Assembly (NCBI GenBank): GCA_015075005.1
Contig: JABTVC010000002.1
Coordinates: forward strand, 1,508,975-1,572,974
Length of the DNA: 64,000 nucleotides
Reading direction: 5' to 3'
From: Planctomycetia bacterium
Lineage (GTDB): Bacteria; Planctomycetota; Brocadiia; Brocadiales; Brocadiaceae
Shown: positions 8,874-16,123 of the stretch, piece after piece
How the letters are laid out: the number at the start of each line of letters is the position of its first letter
How positions within the stretch are numbered: position 1 is the stretch's first letter
The notes under the pieces: model-generated
What the model saw: the letters and a program-made list of their open reading frames with translations, nothing else
Database searches by the model: none
What the model was told of the DNA's origin: nothing
Made by a program: the position numbers and the translations under genes

Positions 8874-10448
8874 ATGGAAAAATTAAAAAATTTTAAAATA
8901 CTGGGATTATCAGAGAATACATTACATGCATTGGAAAAAAAAGGCTTTGAAGAGCCTACCCCAATTCAGCAAAAGACTATCCCGATTCTCTTAAAAGGGG
9001 AAGTGGATATTGTCGGTCAGGCTCAGACAGGAACGGGAAAAACAGCTGCATTTGGGCTCCCCATACTTGAAAGGATAAAAGAAAAATCAAAGACTGTTCA
9101 GGCCCTTATCCTCGTTCCAACCAGAGAGTTGGCTATCCAGGTCTCAGAAGAGTTAAATTCTTATAAAGGGAAAAAACTGCTGCAGATAGCACCAATCTAC
9201 GGAGGCCAGTCAATAGAAGAACAGTTTAGAAGATTGAAAAAAGGGGTTGATGTCGTGGTAGGGACTCCCGGAAGGATATTGGATCATCTTAAGAGAAAAA
9301 GTTTAAAACTGGAAAACATAGCCTATTTAGTCCTTGATGAAGCTGATGAAATGTTAAATATGGGATTCATTGACGATGTGGAAGAGATTATAAAAAATAC
9401 CGGTTCACAGAAAAGAATGATGCTTTTTTCTGCTACCATGCCTGAAAAAATAATAAGTATAGCCAAAAAGTACATGAGAACCTATGAAATGCTCGGGGTA
9501 AAAAAAGAGCAGATTACTACAAATTTGACAGATCAGATATATTTTGAAGTAGCACATGCAGACAAATTTGATGCGTTATGCAGGATCATCGATTTCGAAC
9601 ACGAATTCTACGGCCTGATATTTTGCAGGACGAAGATTGACGTAGACAGTGTTGCAAACAAGCTTATGGAAAGAGGGTATGATGCCGAGGCATTGCATGG
9701 AGATATAGCTCAACACCAGAGGGAAATAATATTAAACAAATTCCGAAAGCAAAGGATTAACATGCTGGTAGCTACGGATGTTGCTGCCCGAGGCATAGAT
9801 ATTCATAACCTAACACATGTAATAAATTACTCTTTACCTCAAGATCCTGAATCTTATATACACAGGATAGGAAGAACGGGTAGGGCTGGTAAGGAGGGGA
9901 CTGCTATAACTTTTGTCACACCCGATGAATACAGAAGACTTGTTTTTATTAAAAAGTTTGCAAAAACTGATATCCGGAAAGAAAAACTGCCAAAGATTGA
10001 AGATATAATAAATCAAAAAAAGGCACGGATCAAAATACAGCTGGCAAAAATCATTAAGGCGGAAGATACGAGTGACTATATAAAATTTGCACAGGAAATG
10101 CTGAAAGAAACCGAGGCAGAAAAGGTAGTGGCCGCCCTTTTAAAACATACTTTTCAAGATGAACTGGATGCCAGCAATTATAATGAAATCAAAGATGTTT
10201 CCATCGATAAGAAAGGGACAACAAGGCTCTTTGTGGCGCTGGGGAAAATTGATGACTTAACTCCTAAAAAGTTAACTACTTTTATAAAACAGGAAGCCAA
10301 AGTTCACAGCGAAAAAATAAAAGATATTCAGATATTTGATAAATTTTCTTTTATAACAGTCTCTTTTGAAGAAGCAGAAATAATACTGAATATTTTTAAG
10401 AAGAAAAAAGGCGCAAGAAGACCCATGGTCGTAAGGGCCAAAAGATAA
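8874..10448 (+). CDS. DEAD-box ATP-dependent RNA helicase
   Basis: A 524-residue RNA helicase of the CshA/DeaD/DbpA type. It has the Q motif (EEPTPIQQKTIP), motif I AQTGTGKT, motif II DEAD (LVLDEADEML), motif III SAT and motif VI HRIGRTGRAG. The last 80 residues (TTRLFVALGKIDDLTP...) form a DbpA-like RNA-binding domain, which in that family gives target specificity, often 23S rRNA. The start at 8874 (MEKLKNF) matches the usual family N-terminus. The upstream in-frame ATG at 8805 would add 23 residues that do not look like the family. It probably works in ribosome assembly or mRNA decay. Confidence 0.92.
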   Translation: MEKLKNFKILGLSENTLHALEKKGFEEPTPIQQKTIPILLKGEVDIVGQAQTGTGKTAAFGLPILERIKEKSKTVQALILVPTRELAIQVSEELNSYKGKKLLQIAPIYGGQSIEEQFRRLKKGVDVVVGTPGRILDHLKRKSLKLENIAYLVLDEADEMLNMGFIDDVEEIIKNTGSQKRMMLFSATMPEKIISIAKKYMRTYEMLGVKKEQITTNLTDQIYFEVAHADKFDALCRIIDFEHEFYGLIFCRTKIDVDSVANKLMERGYDAEALHGDIAQHQREIILNKFRKQRINMLVATDVAARGIDIHNLTHVINYSLPQDPESYIHRIGRTGRAGKEGTAITFVTPDEYRRLVFIKKFAKTDIRKEKLPKIEDIINQKKARIKIQLAKIIKAEDTSDYIKFAQEMLKETEAEKVVAALLKHTFQDELDASNYNEIKDVSIDKKGTTRLFVALGKIDDLTPKKLTTFIKQEAKVHSEKIKDIQIFDKFSFITVSFEEAEIILNIFKKKKGARRPMVVRAKR

Positions 10449-10486
10449 AGTGCTACGGTCAAAACCTTGCGTAAAGATTCACACAG

Positions 10487-12190
10487 CTATCTACCCTCCT
10501 GCGCTGATTTCAATTTGCTGTAGATATCAAATTCCGATTCTGCCTCAACGTCCAAGCCTTTTTCCTGGTAAAGCAGCCCTAATTTTTTATGGACATCAAT
10601 ATCATCCATATTGATGTCCAGGATTTTTTTATAGACATCAATGGCATCATCCTGCTTACCGATCTTTTGATACGTGATCCCCAGATTGTAATAGGCATTC
10701 ACAAAGTTGGGATCGATTTCTACCGCCCTTTCCCAGAAAGGGATGGCAGTGGTATGCATATTTTTCTTCGCATAGGCATTGCCCAATTCATACTGGATCT
10801 CTGCATCATTGGGATACATTTCAACGATCTTTTCCCGGGTATGTATGGCTTTGTCTGTTAAACCCTGTATATCATAGGCTTCCGCAAGACTTGTCAGGGC
10901 ATCGTAATCGCTTGGATTAATCTCAATAAGTTTGTTCCACAGGGAAATGGCCTTATCCAGCTTGTTTTGATTAAAAAATGCCACACCCAGGTTAAAGCAG
11001 GCATCCGTATTTTTAGGATCAAGCTCAAGAGTCTTTTTCCAGGCACTCATTGATTTGTCGTGCCTGCCTTCCGCTGCATAGAGCTCGCCACAGTGGTAAT
11101 ATGCCTCTGCATAACCAGGTTTAACCTCGATGGCCTTCCTGAATACTGACAAGGCCTCTTCCGGCATGTTATTTTCCGTATAAACCTCACCAAGTTTTAA
11201 ATACGCCTCAGCGATTTTTGGATTAAGCTTTATTGCTTTTTCCAGCGAAGCTACTGCTTCTTCCGACCTGCCTTCCGCGCTATAAATCAGACCAAGGTTA
11301 TAGTGCGCTTCCGCATGTGTTGGCTCTAATTCCAGCACCTTTTCAAAAGCATCCGATGCCTCACTGAGGTCGCCCTTTGCAAAGAGTGCAATTCCCAGGT
11401 TATTAAAGGCCTCGGTATAATTCCTGTTCAGTTGAATGGCGGCTTTGTGTTCACCAATTGACTTTTCAAGATTGCCCTGTTCGTAATACACGATGCCGAG
11501 ATAATTGCGGGCATCGGCATCCTTAGGATTTAAATCAGCAGCATGTTTAAATTCATGCATAGCCTTATCCATGAAATTTTTTTTGTAATACGCCAGTCCC
11601 AGCATGAAATGAACATCAGCATCTTTTGGATCAATTTTGACTGCCGTTTTCAGACAGGCAATACATTCATCCATCATATGGTTATCAAAATAAAGGAGCG
11701 CTAAATTGTAGTTTAGCTCTGCTGCAGAGGGATTTAATTCAAGGCCTTCTTTAAATGCTGAGAGAGACTCCGTAAAAGCGTTCTTTTTTTTATATGCCAG
11801 ACCAAGATCGTTGTATGCATCAGCCATTTCAGCCGTTTGATTTGGTTTATAGAAGGATATGGCTGCAAGCAACTCGGCAATGGCCTCATTCAGTTTATTA
11901 TTTTCATAATAAGCCTTTCCCAAATAATGATGCAATTCGCCATCGTTGGGTATTCCTTCAGAAGCGAGCTTCAATTCCTCCAGGGCATCTTCAATCATTC
12001 CTTTTTTGAAGCAAGAAATGCCCAGGGTCTTGTGCTGTTCTGGTGTGGTTGCATCACTGATCTTACCAGTAACCGAATCGGGATATCCCCTTTTCGACCT
12101 CTTTTCTCCCTTGACATAAGAGGGAGTTCGGCATGCTACCGGTACAGTAATCAGTAATACAATTAGCCAGAATTGGTTTTTCATACTCAT
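10487..12190 (-). CDS. TPR-repeat lipoprotein
   Basis: A 567-residue protein with a signal peptide and lipobox (VPVAC, Cys20), so it is probably anchored in a membrane. The rest is an almost continuous run of about 13-14 tetratricopeptide repeats (for example AYYNLGITYQKIGKQDDAI and AHYNLGLIYSAEGRSEEAV). Such solenoids hold protein complexes together. The partner is not evident from the context. It converges with the DEAD-box helicase gene, with 38 bases between the two stops. Confidence 0.88.
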   Translation of the reverse strand: MSMKNQFWLIVLLITVPVACRTPSYVKGEKRSKRGYPDSVTGKISDATTPEQHKTLGISCFKKGMIEDALEELKLASEGIPNDGELHHYLGKAYYENNKLNEAIAELLAAISFYKPNQTAEMADAYNDLGLAYKKKNAFTESLSAFKEGLELNPSAAELNYNLALLYFDNHMMDECIACLKTAVKIDPKDADVHFMLGLAYYKKNFMDKAMHEFKHAADLNPKDADARNYLGIVYYEQGNLEKSIGEHKAAIQLNRNYTEAFNNLGIALFAKGDLSEASDAFEKVLELEPTHAEAHYNLGLIYSAEGRSEEAVASLEKAIKLNPKIAEAYLKLGEVYTENNMPEEALSVFRKAIEVKPGYAEAYYHCGELYAAEGRHDKSMSAWKKTLELDPKNTDACFNLGVAFFNQNKLDKAISLWNKLIEINPSDYDALTSLAEAYDIQGLTDKAIHTREKIVEMYPNDAEIQYELGNAYAKKNMHTTAIPFWERAVEIDPNFVNAYYNLGITYQKIGKQDDAIDVYKKILDINMDDIDVHKKLGLLYQEKGLDVEAESEFDIYSKLKSAQEGR

Positions 12191-12244
12191 GGTATTATAA
12201 TGCTCCTATAATTTCGCACAATAGCAACGTTTATACCTTTTTTC

Positions 12245-13078
12245 TCACATGATGCTTAGCCTGATACCATTATCCTCAATGGTAATCAGTCTTTTTTTGT
12301 AAAGGGCACCTACCGCCTTTTTGTATGTTTTCTTGCTGACGCCGAACAACGTATAAATAGTTTCCGGGGCACTTTTATCTGTTACTGAAATGAACCCGCC
12401 TTGCTCTTTCAGGGCGGTAATAATTGCTTCCGTTACGTCATCGACTTTTTCATAGCCGGGTTTTTGCAGGCAAAGGTCTATTTTATCATCACCCCGTATT
12501 TTTCTGATGAACCCTTTTATTTTCTGCCCTCTCTTTAATGACTGAAACACCTCGTTAAAATAGAGTACCCCCCAATGCGAACCATTTACAATGGCCTTAT
12601 AACCAATATCGGTCTGGTTGCAAATGAACAATTCCACTTCCTGTCCCTCCTGCAGGCCATCAGGATTTTTGTCAAGATACTTATCCAGTTTCGAAGATGC
12701 TGCGATGCGATTACTGTTATCGAGATACACCCTGACGATATACGATTTTCCTTCTTTCATTGTGGGGTTTTGTTCACAATAAGGCACCAGCAGATCTTTT
12801 GGTAAACCCCAGTCAAGGAATGCCCCAACAGGAGTAACCGAAACAACCTTGAGCAAGGCAAAGTCGCCGACCATGGCGTAAGGATGTTCAGTTGTGGCAA
12901 TAACACGATCTTCGGAATCAAGGTAGATAAAAACCTTAAGAATATCGCCAGCCTTGCACTTTTTGGGAACATACCGCTGCGGCAGTAGTATTTCACCCAG
13001 CCCTCCACCGTCAAGATAAACCCCGAAATCAACTTCCTTGACGACCGTTAGTTCGTTCACTATACCTATCTCTGCCAT
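12245..13078 (-). CDS. CvfB-like S1 RNA-binding protein
   Basis: A 277-residue protein of the CvfB/YitL family: several S1-like OB-fold domains (IGIVNELTVVKEVDFGVYLDGG, then VGDFALLKVVSVTPVGAFLDWG) and a C-terminal winged helix (about residues 215-277). The family binds RNA and in Staphylococcus affects virulence gene expression. The length and domain order are normal. It is transcribed in the same direction as the TPR gene, 54 bases upstream of it. Confidence 0.88.
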   Translation of the reverse strand: MAEIGIVNELTVVKEVDFGVYLDGGGLGEILLPQRYVPKKCKAGDILKVFIYLDSEDRVIATTEHPYAMVGDFALLKVVSVTPVGAFLDWGLPKDLLVPYCEQNPTMKEGKSYIVRVYLDNSNRIAASSKLDKYLDKNPDGLQEGQEVELFICNQTDIGYKAIVNGSHWGVLYFNEVFQSLKRGQKIKGFIRKIRGDDKIDLCLQKPGYEKVDDVTEAIITALKEQGGFISVTDKSAPETIYTLFGVSKKTYKKAVGALYKKRLITIEDNGIRLSIM

Positions 13079-13320
13079 GCTTATCTCTTCCTATCCAGAC
13101 CTGACTTCATCATTTTCATCAATGCCTTAATTATACTTCTGCTCTGGATTTTTGACAACCTCCAATAATTTCATACCAGTCGTTCCCATTTCTCTTTCTT
13201 TTACTTTTGCAGCAATAAATGTAAAAAAGATTGCAATTTACTTCACTTTTGCTCTACTATCATGCTTAATGCAGAGCAATTTCCTGCCATCCTTAAAAAA
13301 CCTTTAACAGGAGAAATACA

Positions 13321-13593
13321 ATGAGTAACGACGCGCCAGAGGACTTTATGACTCCGGATTATCTTAAGCGGGCGCTTAAGACGTTCAGGAAACGTCTCAG
13401 ACTAACGCGGCTTGACGCCGAATCCAAACTCGGCAGTGGTGCACTCAGTGGTGGAAAAAATTCCGGTATTGTAGCCATTCGTCCGCCAGACAGTTATCCT
13501 CAGGAGGTGTGGAAAGAGCTCGTAAAACTGGGTAAGCTCCGGTATGAGGGAGATGGCCTCTACGAGTTAACCGATGACCTAAGCCCCGGCTGA
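13321..13593 (+). CDS. Conserved-looking hypothetical protein, 90 aa
   Basis: Not recognised. The 90-residue product is soluble, with a basic first third (YLKRALKTFRKRLRLTRLD) and a C-terminal part (YPQEVWKELVKLGKLRYEGDGLYEL) that resembles a small winged-helix wing. A good ribosome site (CAGGAG) lies 7 bases before the ATG, and no signal peptide or membrane segment is present. The gene stands alone before the CRISPR region. Confidence 0.6.
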   Translation: MSNDAPEDFMTPDYLKRALKTFRKRLRLTRLDAESKLGSGALSGGKNSGIVAIRPPDSYPQEVWKELVKLGKLRYEGDGLYELTDDLSPG

Positions 13594-13644
13594 TTGTTAG
13601 CGTAGGTTTATTATAGCCGAAAGAAAAGCACATAAGCACAAAAT

Positions 13645-13738
13645 TCGTGAGTCAACCCTGTCAGGGCTTTAAACCCTCACAGGGTTAATATTATTCATAA
13701 TTTTTGCCAAAAGTGTAAAAATAATTTTGTGAAGATAC
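13645..13738 (+). repeat. Dispersed hairpin repeat, family A, copy 1
   Basis: A roughly 90-bp element with a CCCTGTCAGGG hairpin region followed by a tail reading TATTCATAATTTTTGCC and then AAAAGTGTAAAAATA. Two related copies lie at about 53228-53332 (opposite strand) and 56090-56200. It contains no coding sequence. The remaining part of the gap 13594-13972 shows nothing recognisable. Confidence 0.65.
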
Positions 13739-13972
13739 TAACGATAGATTTAATCCTATTCAATGAAAGCGTTATGAATCCCGTAGGGACGAAATGATTA
13801 TAGACGATAACTTTTTGTAAGTTTTCTACCTCCCTTTCTTCCCCTCCTTATTTTGTATTGATTTGTTCCTGTAAAGTGCTATCATACTCAGCCAGCTGCC
13901 CTTGAAAAGGATTTTCCTGTCTATTTCCTGCAATCCAGAAACAAGGCATGACAAGTTTGGGTGACATTAATT

Positions 13973-15104
13973 ATGAGGATAAAATAACCCTCTCGGCAGG
14001 TAAATCCGGCATCATCGACTTCAACTACCAACACAGATACAGGCTATTATCTATGATTCCTATACAGGTCAAACCCTGACTATGCACACTGGCTTCATCA
14101 GCAGGGCTTCGTTTATAAAATGACAAGCGATTCAAGTTCTTTGTCTTTTCTGGTATACTATTCAACGGCCCGATCAAAATTATCCGTTCGAACAAAACAA
14201 ACCATTCAAATACTGTAGCTAACCAAGATAACCTGCAAGCATCTCGCCTCCTTGTAAAGGAGGGGAGGTTAATATCTCATAAAATTCAACGGGATCCCGA
14301 ACAGCTATCAAACAATTTTGGCAGCTCAAATGGATTCTCATTCAAATCTTCCCAGGGCAGCCCCTTTACCCTCTCCTTTCAGATCGCATCCCCGGTTGAT
14401 AAATTCATTCAGTACGTAATTGAGGGTATATTCCATGAAGGAAACGAGATAGTCCTTGGACGGCAAAAACTCAATATCCATCGGATAGAAACCCTCCCGG
14501 ATCCTTTAAGCAGCTTAAACGGTTTAAACGGTTTAAACGGTTTAAACGGCTTAAACGGCTTAAACGGCTTAAACGGCTTAAACGGCTTAAACGGCTTAAA
14601 CGGCTTAAACGGCTTAAACGGCTTAAACGGCTTAAACGGCTTAAACGGCTTAAACGGCCCAAACAGCAAACAGCTTGAACGGCGAACGGTTTGAACGGCT
14701 TTACCAGCTTAAACGGCTTATTATTGAAACCCTTAGAATCCCCATCTTTATCAAAAGCCCATGCCTCCAGGTCAACAAGACATCTACCTGTTTCCGGGAG
14801 ACGAAGGTTACGAAGAGCTCCTGAATCAAAACCTTATGCATAAGTACGAGACGCTCTACGGCAAACCTTTTGAAGGTGAACCGTTGAAATTCAGTTTCCA
14901 CGATATCAAAGGAAAATCCGTGAAGCAATTTACCGTCTTCAGGAAAGGATTGGACGGCAGTACAAAGCCTGTTAACATAAAGGGACACTGCAACCATTTA
15001 CCGTAACTGGCCCAGGAGAATTGATCAGTATCGGCCTGGAATGCGGCTTTGGACAGAACAACAGTATGGGATGTGGGTATGTAGAAGTTAACAGAGATGG
15101 ATAG
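13973..15104 (+). pseudogene. cas6: cas6 pseudogene with internal 9-bp repeat array
   Basis: Cas6 is the RAMP endonuclease that cuts pre-crRNA at the repeats. Reading across frames gives MRIK then ITLSAGKSGIIDFNYQH, a central KRFKFFVFSGILFNGPIKII (typical Cas6 strand), SPFTLSFQIASPVDKFI, IETLPDP, then after a repeat array IPIFIKSP and YLFPGDEGYEELLNQ. At the end comes the glycine-rich loop ISIGLECGFGQNNSMGCGYVEV before the stop at 15102-15104. At least five frame changes are needed. Sixteen perfect 9-bp units lie in frame as Leu-Asn-Gly repeats at 14515-14658. As written no functional Cas6 can be made. The match rests on motifs, not on a search. Confidence 0.8.
14515..14722. repeat. 9-bp tandem array (16 perfect units) inside cas6
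   Basis: TTAAACGGY repeats sixteen times without interruption at 14515-14658, with looser copies to about 14722. In the cas6 frame it reads Leu-Asn-Gly. On the other strand it opens long meaningless frames (Phe-Lys-Pro and Arg-Leu-Ser repeats). The same motif recurs at four other places in the cas region. Confidence 0.95.
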
Positions 15105-15171
15105 GATGCTTTTGTATGCATAATTAATTATATGAGGTAATATGAGATTAGATAAAGGACAGATTGACGAG

Positions 15172-15240
15172 TGCCGGTTTAAACGGTTTCATCAGATCAA
15201 GCGGTTTAAACTGCTTAAACCATTTTTAACCGGCTTAATT
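15172..15240. repeat. 9-bp periodic repeats before the S23-like gene
   Basis: Imperfect copies of the CGGTTTAAA motif (for example CCGGTTTAAACGGTTT, then GCGGTTTAAACTGCTTAAA) fill the gap between the cas6 remnant and the four-helix bundle gene. Confidence 0.8.
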
Positions 15241-15258
15241 TTCTGAAAGGAGGCAGAC

Positions 15259-15688
15259 ATGTACTTCGAAGACCTTGAAGTTTGGAAGTCAGTAAGAGAA
15301 CTAACAAACAAGATTTACGGGATTACAAAAGACGGTACCTTCTCAAAAGACTACGGTCTCAGAGACCAGATCCGGCGTGCATCTGTCTCCATCATGTCTA
15401 ACATAGCCGAAGGCTATGAAAGGCGGCAACCAGGAACTCATCCAGTTTTTATCAATTGCTAAAGGTTCTTGTGGTGAGGTACGATGCCAGTTGTATATAG
15501 CAGGAGATCAGAACTATATTGACCAGAATGAATTAAAACCCCTCATTGAACAATGCAAGCGTATCTCAATAATGATTAATAACTTCATGGAGCATCTGAA
15601 AGGCAGCAGGTACAAAGGATCAAAGTACAAGATGCCGGAGCGAAAGAGCGTGAAAGAGACACTGGATGAAATCGCCAGAAGAAAATGA
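15259..15688 (+). pseudogene. Four-helix bundle (S23 / 23S rRNA-intervening type) protein, frameshifted
   Basis: The first part reads [20 protein letters not shown] and [21 protein letters not shown]. The second part, in another frame, continues [27 protein letters not shown]. Together they give the normal S23 four-helix bundle protein of about 140 residues, and the frame breaks near 15420 (AEGYER to GGNQEL). The role of the family is unknown, and members are often found with mobile or accessory DNA. AGGAGG lies just upstream of the ATG. It sits between the cas6 remnant and the cas8 remnant, with 9-bp repeats on both sides. Confidence 0.8.
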
Positions 15689-15699
15689 ATGCAAAGAAC

Positions 15700-16045
15700 G
15701 ACGAAACCGGTGAAACCGTTCAAACAGCTTGAACGGTTTCACCGGTTTGAACTATTTGATCGGTTTCGCCGGCTTAAACGGTTTGAACGGCTGATCAGTT
15801 TTCCCGGTTTAAACGGCTTAAACCGTTTCGCCTGTTTGATCGGCTTGAACAGTTTCCTCGGTTTAAACAGTTTGAACTGCTTTTTCTGCTTGAACGGCTT
15901 AAACGGCTTGATCGGTTTTTCCGTCTTAAACGGCTTAAACTGTTTCGGCTGTTTGATCGGCTTGAACGGTTTCCTCGGTTTAAACAGTTTGAACTGCTTT
16001 TTCTGTTTGAACGGCTTAAACGGTTTTATCTGTTTGAACGTTTAT
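15700..16045. repeat. Long 9-bp periodic repeat region
   Basis: About 340 bases of imperfect 9-bp units (CGGTTTGAA, CGGCTTAAA, CAGTTTGAA and similar), roughly 37 units. Two longer blocks within it are near copies of each other (about 15830-15900 and 15945-16020). An open frame of 123 codons crosses it only because the period is a multiple of three. It ends just before the cas8-like remnant. Confidence 0.9.
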
Positions 16046-16062
16046 TTTAACCGGAGGTAATC

Positions 16063-16119
16063 ATGCCATTATTCAACTGGACAGGGAATCCGTGTGTGGA
16101 TGCGGGGAAGGGATTATAA
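16063..16119 (+). pseudogene. Relict N-terminus of a Cas8a1/Cst1-like gene
   Basis: A strong ribosome site (GGAGG, 16053-16057) precedes an 18-codon frame, MPLFNWTGNPCVDAGKGL. The run WTGNPxVDAG resembles the N-terminus of the Cas8a1/Cst1 large subunits of type I-A/I-B systems. The frame then stops, and Cas10d starts 4 bases later. It may be the stump of an earlier large-subunit gene cut off when the I-D genes arrived, or now a short leader peptide coupling translation to cas10d. The identification rests on a short motif recalled from the family. Confidence 0.5.
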
Positions 16120-16123
16120 AACT

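Noticed and set aside
14409..14669. Minus-strand proteins made of Phe-Lys-Pro or Arg-Leu-Ser repeats
   Set aside because: They are products of the 9-bp tandem array in cas6, without ribosome sites or non-repeat sequence of interest.
15689..16060. 123-codon plus-strand frame rich in Leu-Asn-Gly
   Set aside because: It follows the 9-bp periodic region and exists only because nine is a multiple of three.
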